Source of the DNA: Aptenodytes patagonicus
Lineage: Eukaryota > Chordata > Aves > Sphenisciformes > Spheniscidae
DNA: 64,000 nt
Assembly (NCBI RefSeq): GCF_965638725.1
Contig: NC_134958.1
Span: 13,953,464 to 14,017,463, forward strand
Direction of reading: 5' to 3'
Shown here: positions 12,501 to 24,500 of the stretch, one piece after another
Layout of the letters: each line of letters starts with the position of its first letter
How positions within the stretch are numbered: position 1 is the stretch's first letter
Translations under genes and position numbers: made by a program
Notes under the pieces: model-generated
Told to the model about the DNA's origin: nothing
Database searches by the model: none
What the model saw: the letters and a program-made list of their open reading frames with translations, nothing else

Positions 12501-15500
12501 TTCCAACCTGTTGCTCCACACTCACATAAAAGCACGACTGAGGAAGCGCCTGCTCCTGCTCAGCACCGGGACGGGAGGTGTGCCTGCAAGCTGCAACACA
12601 CTGCCCTCTCCGTCTGGGTGCTGACCACAGCCCCCGTCCTCCTGACGGGATGCAGACCTGGATTTTCATCTCTCAGAGTGGTGGTTGCTTCCACCGACAA
12701 CCTGCTGTGTGAATCCCTCAAACAGGCTGTCAGGCCTTATGGAAAAATCCTCACCCACCTCCTGTGCCAAAGGGTCGGGAATAGTAGTGCTCCAGCCAAA
12801 AAGCCCCATGGCGCAGCCAGGGAAGCTGCTGGGGCCAGCCTGGGGACGTGCACGTGCCTACCTTGGGGACTGGGGGATGCCAGCACCGGGCATTACTGTC
12901 ACAGAGTTAACGCTGTTTGGTTTTGGTAATGGGAAGGACCTAAAAGGCTGGTTCCTGGGATTGTAGGGGTGCTGGGGCTGTCACCAAAGCCTGAGCTGTT
13001 AGCAATGCAGGGATGAGGGTCCCTTTGCAGCTGTGGCCGTCCCTTTGGACAGCCCAGCCCTGGTTGTCTTCTGCTCTGAGCATCCCTGCTCTCCGCCTGT
13101 ACAATAGCTGCTATAAATTCCCCAGAGAATAATGGTCTCTCTGTCTGTGCACAGGACTCTCTCTGCGCGCCTGCCCTGAGGCATGCTAGCCCTTGCAGGG
13201 GCTGGGGGGGCTCCAGAGTGATGGGGGCCACATCCTGACCCATCCGTGCCAGCAGCACTGGGAGTGTGGCTGTGGTGCTCGGGGGTCCCGTGGCTGCAGG
13301 CAGACTGGGGCCATCCCCATGCTGGCTGCCGGCACCCAGAGCCTCTGTACCGGGTGCTTTGGGGCTCGATACCCCCACTGGTGAATGAGGGATTGCTCAG
13401 CCCATGCTATGAAATCCCTGCTCGCAGCTGTGATAAGCAGCAGTTTTGCCATGCGGGGCTGGGGGCCGGTGACAAGAGTTGGGGGCTGGAGCTAATCCTA
13501 TTATCATTACGAATTAGCTGCCTGCAGCTGTGCTGGCGCCAGTGGCTGCACCCCGGTGCATGTTGGCACGCAGCATGTCTCGAGTGCGTTTGGTGAAGCT
13601 GAGGTTCAGGCTTCGTGCCTGGTGGGGGCTTGGCACAGGCAGCAGTGGTGCTGCTGTAACCAAGGGGTTTCCCTTTCTTCCAGGGTCGAGGAGTGCCCAC
13701 GGTTCCCTGAGCCCCGCGTCCGTTCCTGGGTGTCAGGAGGTGCCCGACGAGCCCTTGGAGCAGAGCAGGGCAGGTGAGGACCCCGTGCTGCACCTGCACC
13801 CCGACAGACCCCGGGGTGGCCCTGGGGGGGACCGGAGAGGGATGGAAGCAGCCCAGGGACATGGCAGCCCCTCTCACCCCTTCCATGTCATCCCCAATTG
13901 CTCTGCAGGTAGCTGGGCAGATGGTTGTATGGCCAGAAAAGCATTTTTTATCAAGAGGAGTGCAGCAGCTGCCGCAGCTCTCCTCCCCCCAGAATTTGAC
14001 CCTGTACCCCAAAGAAGCTCTGTACATCAGAAGAGGGCAGACCCATGGAAGACTCAGTCCTTGTGGAAATGCTGAGTCCTTTAAGCAAGTGACCAAAAAG
14101 CTGAATGTGCAAAAATACTGCTTGGGTGAACACGAGCGAGGCCGCGGTGTGCAGTGAGCATCCCATGCGATCTCAGCCTGCGGGACGCCGGCTCCTGCGC
14201 CTTCCTGGGGGGTTTACAGCTCCGGGTCAGTTCATTATGAACCTCTGGCAAAGAGAGTCGCTTTGGCTGCTCTCACAATTATATTAAGTGCAAAGAAACC
14301 TGATTCTAGAGCATTGTGTGCTAAAATACAAGGAAAAATAGGGAAAAGGCAAGATTTGAGGCTGTGGCAAATGCGTGGACATCACGGGGCAGGGGAGGAA
14401 TATCGCAAATGTTCCTCCATGAGCTTCCCTGCGCTCTTGCTTGTGCCTGAATAACAAGTCTCTTTTCGCTTCTGTGGCTGGTTTTCCCCTTCCTGGGAGC
14501 CGGCACACAAGGCAGGGCTTGTCCGGGCTCCAGCTCCCCGGCGGGCACCGCACGGGCTGGCAGCAGGGGGGTCAGTGCCTCCCGCATCCCGGCCCCGGCC
14601 GTCCTGTGACCTTCATCTACCCAGGCTCTGGCACTTCCTCACGCTGGCCAGGAAACGGGTTTCTGAAGCCTGAAATATTTAGAAGATAGTGTTTGTTTTT
14701 CTTCTTTTTTTTTTTCTTTTCTTTCCTTCTTCTCTTTTGGAAAACTTTTGCCCCCAACTGGGATAAACTTCCAAAAAACCCTTGTGGTTTTGTAAGCTGT
14801 CCAGGAACAAATGGCTCCGTGCGGGAGCGGCTGGGAGGGGAAAGGAGCGGCTGGAGCCTGGGCTGCGGGATGCTGCCCCATGCCCTGAGGAGCACCCCGG
14901 GGTGCTTATTCCCAGGGAACATTTTGGGGCCTTTGGGTGGAAAACAGCAAGTGAGGGAGAGGTGTCTGAGCTGCTCACCCATGCACTATCTCCCTGCTTT
15001 AGAAAAGTCCTGTTTGCCAGGATAAATAAGTTTCTGTGGTTCATGTCCCGTACAAAGCTGGGGCTCAGTAAGGATTTTTTTCAGGCTATCACAAAAGTAG
15101 AAATGTTAGTGCTCCCAGCAGTCCTTTTTGCCCTGATTTTTTTACCCTCACCCACCGAATAGCATCCTCCCAAGCAGTTCCTTACCGGCGGGGTCCAGCA
15201 GCCGCCCTTCTCCCCACCATCCCCCAGCCCTTTAACACCCGTGCGTGTGGCTTTTCACCTCTACAATTAAAAAGCAGGTGAGTTTAGGAGGGGTTGGGTT
15301 TATGGTGTTCTCCCACCGGAGGCTTTCTCATTATACAGGCAGCCCCGCTTATTCTGCTTAAAACTGCTGGATCCTGGCTGGAAAAAACCTGTTGTAACCA
15401 AGTCTCTTGACTCAGTCTTCTTAAGACGTGTGATGTGATGTGAAATAACGCTCATGGATGAGCGCCTGGCTCAGTTACCCGCTCATCTCAACATGTGAAA

Positions 15501-18500
15501 AGAGACTTTTTTTCACTCCCTGAGTTCCCTAAAAACCTCTCAAGTTGAGAAAAAGCATGCAATATTTTTGCCCTCAAGGAAACATTATTCCAAGAAGCTG
15601 GAGGAGGGAGGAGGGTAAAATCCTGTGGTCAGTGACCCGGGGCAGCTCCGGGGGCCAGAAATGCTTTGTGCTTCATCAGGATGTTTCCGCCGGCTTCGCG
15701 GGGTGGGAAGGAGTTGGGAAACAGAGTGGGAGGAAAACTGTGCTTGTTTGCATAATTTATTGACGAGTGTGAGATTTGTGTTTCTTCTCAGCATTCGGGC
15801 CCAGGAGAGGTTTGGTTTGCCTCCCCCGGAAGGTTTCATGGGGGGAAAATGGTCCGAAATGGGGCCCCTGCTGGTACTGCAAATGCTGGTGCCGGGGATG
15901 CTTTTTGCATCGTTCCCAGGCAGTCCATGACATCTGTGGGACCATGTGAAGTGCCCGGGGTGGGTGAGAAGCAGCACCATGGTCAAGGAGGGATGGGGAC
16001 TCGTGGTGACAGCCCGGCCCCATGGCCAGGAGACATCTGGCCTCACTTGGTGCTTTTTTCCCAGCGGCTTGGGAAGAGGAGAGACTCTTCCCAGGCAGTC
16101 AAGGGTCTCTAGAAAGAAGAAATCATTGAAAAGTTGAACTCCAGGGAAATCCCAGTCACTTCCTTCCGGGCTGGAAAAAACTCAGCTGGCAGATATCGCT
16201 TCAGAAATGTTCATCTGTCTTTTGTCCTTTGCTTAGACCATGTTAACGGGATTAATCCTTAATATTTGTAAAATCAGTCTACTGCCCTTTACAAGTTGGA
16301 TAAACACAGAGCTCTCTTTGCCTCTTCTTGTCTGTGCACTAAGGACAAGTGGCTTTCCCAAAGCAAACCGTGCCTGCCAAAAATCCCATCTCGGGGCCCT
16401 GCCCCCACTCCAGGGTCACCGTCGGGGAGCTGGGGTGCACCCACCACCCCAACGCGTGCAGAAGCAGAGATCTGCTCTGGCTTTTGGCAACTCAGACCCA
16501 CTTTGGGGGGACCAAATCAGAGCAGCGCTGCAGTGAGGGGGTCTCAGCCCCTTGGGACCTCTGCCCCGGGCTGTACAACTGCCTGATGTCCCCGGTCTCT
16601 CCTCTGCCTGGACATTGCCCCAGTGCTAATATCATCACAGCATCATACATCTAATCAGAGCATTGATCTTGGGCGCAGGGTGCTGCTTGTACTGTCAGTG
16701 CTGGCCGCTGCAGAGCACCCACCGAGGTGCTGGAGGGCAGGTGCAGGGCAAAGCTGGTGCAGGGACATCTGGATTTGCAGCACAGTCTCAGAAACCACCT
16801 TTCAGAGCATCCCAATGCGCTGCTGTCTCTGGCCCTCTTCGCTGGGGCTGCTCTGGCAGGGCTCTGGGATGCAGCCATGTGGGGCAGAGCGAGCCCAGGG
16901 GATGCCCAGGCTCCTGCCTGCCCGCCCGAGCGTGTCCTCCTTGCGGTGGGGACATCACCCCATGGAGCTTCACAGCAGCCCTGGTGCTGCTCCTTGGGTC
17001 AGGGCTGAGCGTGGGGCAGCCCAAATGCACCCCTTAAGTGCAGCCACTGCTCCTGCAGCACTTGTATCTCGCCGTTGGACTCGGTGTCAGCAGGGTTCGT
17101 CCCCCTCCCCTGCCATAACTGCTGGGGGGAGAGGTTCGGTGTGTGGATGCATTGGTGGGGGGCACCTTCCTGGGGCGCAGCACGAGCAGATGGTGCCAGC
17201 CCACCCGTGAAGGAGGCAGCCAGGCCACGTCAGCGCTGGTGCGCCTGCACTGCAAGGCAATTAAATCCGTCATCTCATCGTTCACTATAGCAAACAGGCA
17301 AATGCAAAACCCCACGGGTAAGGGCACAGTCATTTCAGCATCAAACCCCAAGTCTGTTTTTTTAATGCAACCTTAACCCAACATTTGGTCTGGGGGCTCT
17401 GCCGAGCCCACGCTGCGGATGTCCCATGTGCCAGCATACGGCCCTCCGATGGGCCGGCAGCATCCCCCACCGCGGAGCAGCCTGTGAACTGGGCTGCTGC
17501 TGCCACCGGTACGGGTCACGGCCCTGCCACGGGGGAGCCACCAGCGGGGTGCTGTATGGGGTGAGTCCTGAGCTACGCCCCACACCAACCCCAGCCACCT
17601 CCGCTTTCCCCCCAGCAGAGTTTCTAGCTTTGCCATGCGGTCTGCAAGCTCGTCCCCACCGCTGCTGTCCAGCTGTGCCAGGCAGGGCGAAGCCCAGTGG
17701 AACGGAGGGGATGGGAACGTGACAGCCTGTTTTATAGGAACGTGCTTTTTTCCAAGGCCCCGCTCAGTGCGTTTATTCCGGTGTTTATTAGAGCCCAAAG
17801 GTGTTTCCTGCGGCTGGGTGCAGAGCCGAAGCCATTCGCTCAGCTTCCCTCTGCCACTCCAGCTGTTTGTGCCATCAGCCAGATGCATAAATAAGGAGAA
17901 AACAAGGAGCTTTGCTGGTTACTGTAGGATTTGGGTCTCCAAAGTGTTGTCAAGAGCAGGCTGAAGGGTTCTCCCCTGCTCTGTGGACTGCATATGTGTA
18001 AAGGGCTGGTGGGGATAGGGGAGACGGGATCTCTCGTCAGTGGTACAAACATGCATGAGCCATGGGACGGGCGCTCCAGCACTGCGTCCCAGCAGGAGAC
18101 AGTGAAAACAGAGCCGGTGGGGTAGGATGGGAGCAGGAGGACCCTCTCCCTGCACGGCTGATTCACCTCTCCCCCTGAGAGAAGAGGGAGCCGACGGCAT
18201 TTCATCCTGCCGTGGGTGCGCATCACGGCGAGGGATGCTGCCTTGCGCAGCATCAGCTGGCAGGGGTGAAGACCGGCATGCCTGCGGCTCTGGAGGCTGC
18301 TGAGCTCTGCCCGGCACGGTGCCCCGGGGCCCCATGTTGTGTCAATAAAGCAAAAATTACGCAATTGCTTATCAGCTTTTCATGGGCATCAAACCCATAT
18401 CAGGACCAGGAAAAAAAAGCTTCTTCCCAAGGAGGAGACTCTTTTCTCTGTTCTTGAACATTTATAACTAATTTGGGATATGTATAATAATTTTTTTACT

Positions 18501-21500
18501 GAGGGATCGAAACATGCATGGAAAAACTTGATCTGAAAGAAAAAGCAGCTTCAGGATGCTGATGGCATTTGGGACTGTGTCCCTGGTGCTGGCAATGGAG
18601 CATTTCCAGGCAGCATTTCTGCCTGCTGGCAGCCATGGAGGGGCTTGCATGGGTCTCCGTGAGACCCCGGGGCAGGGGCTCGGCCGGACCGGTGCTGGGG
18701 GGAAGCAGAGCTGTGACCGTCCCCAGCCCCGGCCCGGGAGCCACCATGCTCTCATGGCAGCAGGAGATGGATGAGGTCCCACAGCACTGCTGATGTTATC
18801 TTGGAGTCAAAACTACTGAGCCATCCAAACTATAATAGCTCCATGGAGGCTTAATGGGGAGCTTTATTCTTCATTATCGACATAGTTATTCTGTAATGGG
18901 ACATGCAGTTTTGCCTGTCTCATAAATACCCATAATCTGCTTTTTAGTGGTCAATATACAATCCTGAAATGACCTCATACAACTATCAAACCCCTTCTCC
19001 CCACTGGCCCCTGTAACTTTCTCAGGCCAGCAGGACTTGCTTTCGGGGCTCTGATCATCACCGCTGCTGTGCTGCTACACGGGGCATGTTGTCAGCCCGG
19101 TACAGGTGTGCGGGGATCTGGCTGCCATCCCTGATGCCTGGGGCTGCTCCCCGGGGGGACACGGGCTGGGAACGCGTCAACAAGCTGCATCCATCAGCAT
19201 GTGCTGGATTTCATGCAAACTGCCTTTTTTCAAATGTCAAGCAAGTGCTTCTTGCAGAGAAGCACAAATTCAAAAATTGAAGCCTTTGAAATTGCACCAT
19301 TTTAAAAGTTTGCTGGGTGGCAGCGTGCAAAATGGCTTTTCCCCATGGCTGAGTGCAACCCCCCGTTTCTGGTGCTTGCAAAAGCCGGTTGCACTGAAAA
19401 TATCCAGAAAAAAAATGCTCCCCCTTTTGTGCTTCCCCAATGAAGGGGCTGCCCTGGGGAGGCTGCGCGGACCAGCCTCTCGCCTGTTGCAGCTGCCCCA
19501 CTGCCCTGTCAGGCCGTCCCCGTGTGGGGCTTGGGGCCAGATCCTGCCCTGGCTGCAGCAGGCGAGGGGCGGTCATGCCCACGCCGGTGCTTTGGGGGCT
19601 CTGAGTGGAGCAGCTGACTTGCCGGCAAACTTTACCTGGGCGTATGAATAGATGTTGCTTTACATCCCGCTGCTGATCCCAGGGTTTCTGGACAGGTTAA
19701 TGAGTACATTACCGGACTGTGTATGAGTCAGGTAATGTGCCGTGTATGTAAATGTCTCCATTTGCTAATGGTCTCAGGAGCAAAAACTATCTGTGTTGGA
19801 ATTACATTGTTCTCTAGAAGAAAGTAGGCGGCAATGCGTAATTATCCTAAACGGGGCTGGCAGTCACTGGGGAGGAGGACATGGGGGTTGGTGTGATGGC
19901 TGCTGCTGATGGCTCGTGGGGCTCAGCCTCGTGCTCTGCCGCCGGCGATGCTTCAGCTTGTGCAAAAACTGCCTGGGAGCAGCCCCGTGGGGGTCGGATC
20001 CTGCCATGCATTGCCCAACGCCGTGGCGCAGAGAAGCAAAAAGGGTTTGTGTGTTTTATCTCAGCCTCCCGGGATGGTGAATTGAATGTTTTTGCTTTCC
20101 CTCTCTGCACAGAGCTCTTGTCGAGTCAATGAGAGACCTCCACAAGTCTAGCGTGCTGGGAAGCAAGCACAGCAGCCTGGTGAGTGTCCCGCGCAGGGCA
20201 TTTTAATAAGGCTGGGACAGAGAGATGCATAGAAACAGCAGCTGAGCCCAAGCAAGCCAAGAGCCCAACTGGCTGGCTCTGCTCTGAAGGTCCATTGGCA
20301 CAAAAGAGAAACCACTTAATTTACACCGGAGACTCAGCATTTCTTAGCCCATCTGCTTTTAAGTCAAGCTCGGGCTGCTAACGCACCCGGGTGCCCCGGC
20401 CGAAGCATCAATCCTGCAGCAATGCTGAATCTGGACTTTCAGACATGTTTGGTGGCTGAATTATGCCTGCACACTGCGAACATGTGTTGCTCTCTGTGGT
20501 GGAATTGTTATTAAAATGAAGAACGGGATGTGCCTAAATGTTAAATCTTACTGAGCCTCGTTAGCATGAAAGCCATTAATGTGAACAAAAGCCATTTTCA
20601 AGGTTGAATTGAGAAGCATCAGAGCATTAGAGTACTAGAGAGATTAAAATCAGCATTTGTTTGGCTCTAATCTAATGTGCATGGAACAATAAGCATTTGA
20701 TGACTAATTTTGGCAATGCTGGGTATCTTATCAAAATATAGCTGTTTAATTTCAAGCTTTTCTTTAGGGAGTGGATTCCAGCAGCATAAATCCTACATAC
20801 ATGCATTGCTAATGCGCTGGGCATGCACTGAGCAGATCCCATCCTTCATGTCCAGAGGAGCCTGGGCAGGACACGTCTCGGGGTGGCACCGTCCTGCCGC
20901 AGCCCGCGAGCGGCTCTGCCAGCTCCTGCTTATGCATTTTCCCCTCTGAGTGGAAAAAATAGTGGCTTTGCTCAAGCAAAGCGAGCGGGGATGGGGTTGG
21001 GAGGGGAGGTGGCTTTGCAGGGGCTCCCCCACCAAGTAGTGGAGTTGGGATGGTGTTTTGCTGTTTGCCGGCGTTGATTTAGGCTATGAGCACAGCCCTG
21101 CTCATCCCACCCCTCTGCAGGCGCAGGTCCTCTGCCTCTGGCTGTTGTGGGACCTGGGCTCCCCCCCAGGTCCATGGCCAATACGCACCACGTCCTTTGG
21201 GAAGGGGTTTAATCCCTCCTTGGCCACGAGGCTCCTAAATGCCCCAGTGCTGATGCTCCCACCGGGTGTGGAGGTGCATCGGGACCAGAGCAGGGTGACT
21301 TTGGGGATGGTGGCTTTGTCCTGGAAGGCCCATGGCAGCGTGCTCAGGAGCGTGGCATGGCGCCGGGTCCGGTAGTGGCTTTTCCCTTTAAAATAAGCCC
21401 TGGTGAGCTATTTTGATGTTTTCTTCCCTGATCTCTGCACATGGGAGCTGTGAGGAGTGTCCCTGGGGAAGGGGAGGGGGGGATCAGGCAGGCCTGTGCT

Positions 21501-24500
21501 TCCTACAAAAGAAGCCATCTCCTTGGTTAAGACCTGCCGAAAAGCAGCTCTTGTTTTTGCCCAGTAACACTTCGTTGTCTTAATGGCTGATCGATACTCG
21601 AAATGTCAAACCCAAGCACCACTGGCCTTTCTGATGGAAAATAACTTCTGCCCAGTGGCTCCCAAGGATGTGCAGGCAACGTAACACATTGCTCTGGAGA
21701 GGAGAGAGGGAAAATAACCCCACACAAGGGGGGCACAGGGGCATTGGGGGGGTGGGTTTCAGTTGTATTTGGTTTTCTTTGTACAAAACTCTGCCTTCTT
21801 CGTACAAAACTGGAAAGCCCCAGATGAGGAATGCTCGCCAGAACCTCTGCCTGCACCAGGAGGAGGAATAAAAAGAAGGAATAATGTGATTTCAGAAAGG
21901 CACTGTCTCCTAGAGTGCCACAAAACCCCACCTGAAAGCCCCAGATTTTCTAGGCAAAAAGTGAGTGATGGATTTCCTTTTCCCAACACACTTTTTCATG
22001 CAAATATCTTTTTCTTGCTAGTCAACTGTAACCCTGAAACTTAACCATGGACAGAACGCTAAGTCAGACAGTCACGATGAAAGAGCACTGGTTTCCCATT
22101 AAAAACCTCTCTGAGGCCATGGGAGATGCTACGTGCCATCACGGTAACCCAAAGATCTGCTGTAGGTGCCACAGCCCCCTTTGTCACCCCCCCCAGCGTG
22201 CTGCTGGGGGGCACAGTGCGAAGGAGAAAGGGCTCCCGCTGCAGTGGGGCTGGGGGGGGGGTATTGCCAACCCCCCAAAATGACTGCTTCATACAGGTGA
22301 AAGCAGAACTCTGAAAGCTTTCATGATTGAAGCAGATTAAACGGTGCTATATATAGGATATACAGATTTTTTTAGGGATTACAGTCCACTGTGCTTTGTA
22401 ACTGCCTATTGCAGCATTAGGGGCTCTTTGCGCAAGCTCTCCCTCCTGGCTGCTGTTGCCAAGACTCCCAATGCTTGAAAAGATGCATTTAAAAATAAAC
22501 ACATTGAGACAAGAGCTGTGTCCTGCTGCTGCTGGTAGGCAAAGGCTGGAGCTGCCAGAGGATCAGAAAAGCATCCAAAGAGGGGCTGGGGTTTTTGCTT
22601 CTTGTTTCCTTTGTTTTTTTCCCAGGCAAATGGCAGTGCCGTTCCAGGGGGATGTGGGCAGAACTGCGCCCCGTGGGTTTTGTGCGTGCTGCTGGGACAC
22701 GTGGGTCAGATCCGTCTGCCCCACGGCATCTGCTCTGCTCGGCTGATGGGGGCTGTGGGGCGGGTACCAGTCCTCCATCCTAGAGAAAAACCTGCAAAAT
22801 AAAAAGTTGTTTAGTTTTTTTTAATGCAATTGCTCCTGAAGCTGCTCTCTGCTATAAAACTGAATGGCAGCCTGAGTCACCCACTTAAAAGCTTATTTCC
22901 CCACCCTGCAAGAAGCAGGAGGTCGTAGGGTGCCCAGGATGGGGCAGCTCTGACCCCTCCGCAGCCGCAGGATTGCTTTGCTCCTTGTCCTGGGGAGCTC
23001 CCCGCACCGCTCAGGCGGATGCCTCCATGTCTTGCTCATGTGTCAGCCCTGTGATACATGATGCAATATTGCAGCCTCCAGGATAGATGGGGGAAAAGAG
23101 GGAAGTCAGCCCTCTGCAGCCTCCACGCACGGACAAGCCTGCGCTCTCAGAGAGGAAAACTTGCCCGTCCCTTCCCTGGTACAGGCTGCAGCCGCTCCTC
23201 ACCATCGTCACCTTAATCCAGCCCTATTGTATGTGGAAAATCTCTTGCTAACTGACCTACATTGCATGCTCCTGTCCATCTTCTCCCCATATCTGCTTTT
23301 GCAGTGGAGCAGGGTCAGAGTAAGATATTAATGCAACTCTGCAAAGGTGCCAGGGAGCGCAGCAGGCTTCACCCGGAGCTGCAAACGCCAGGCTCCTTGC
23401 CTATAATATTGTTCCTGGGGTCTTTCCCCACCTCCAGGTCTGTGTGTTTTCCTCTGGTTTTGAGGAACAGCACCAAAACCAATGCAATGACACACAGAAA
23501 CAACCTGGCGCTCCTCTGCACTTCTCCTTTAATGAAATATTTTTGCTAAACGAGAGATGTTCACCCCAGCCTGGGTGCCCGGCTTGACGCCCGGCGGTGG
23601 CAGATACCGTTGCTCTGATTACGAAACCTCAATGAGCTGCTTTGTTCTTTTGTTTGGAGAGGAGGAGCGGGATGGCAGTGCTGCCTGACCCTCCCCTCCC
23701 CGGGGCTGCCTTCTGCCCCTCCCCGGGGCTGCGGGGATGAGCAGGGGTAGGGGAGGAAAGGGAAAGAGATGCTCTGCACTGGCCTGTATCGCTGCTCAGG
23801 GCATCTCAGCTCACCCATTTTCTGCTCTAACTGTTGTTACAAAGGAGATTTCCAACTTCCAGCTTGGGATTTTGGGACACACTCTTCCCCTCAAGCACTT
23901 AAATAAGTAAAACATTGCAACGAGCCTAAAAACGCCGGAGCAGAGCGGAGAATTTCTCTGCTGCTGCTTGTTTCATGAGGTTAATGTTGATGCTGAATGT
24001 CGTGATTGGGGATGTGATTTATTTTATTGCCTTACTTCAAAGTGCTTTATAGTATTCTCGGTTTTTATGTAAGTTCTGCTCAACCCGAAACAAGGGAGTT
24101 TTGTAATGAAAGGAAAAACTGGAGTCCAAGAATAATGCAGAACTAGAGTGAACCTTGGAAATGGTGGCAAATTAGTCCAATTCTGGAGATGGATGGAAAT
24201 GACTCCAATAAATCAATAATATTTTTTTAGTGCCTCTGAGCCATTGAGACTGAGGTGATGGAAAAATAAAAATGCACGTTAGCGTCAGCAGAATGTAGAG
24301 AATTACTCAAAAAGCGAGTCTCATAAAAATTATATATATGTAGGATTGCAAATGCTCTGGATAATAACTTCCAGAATTGCTGGATGTGGCACATCGCATG
24401 GTGACAGGAGCTGGTCCCTCACTGCCGGGAGCTCGATCTCAGCCAGGGCGGACCGGGGCTCCGTGGACATCTGCGGCTTCATGCAAGTGCACCAGGGCAA

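Noticed and set aside
13684-13773. 90-nt exon-like segment as a coding cassette
   Set aside because: It has acceptable splice signals, but the only frame compatible with CORO2B exons 1 and 2 contains a TGA, so an in-frame cassette is excluded. Kept only as a low-confidence feature.
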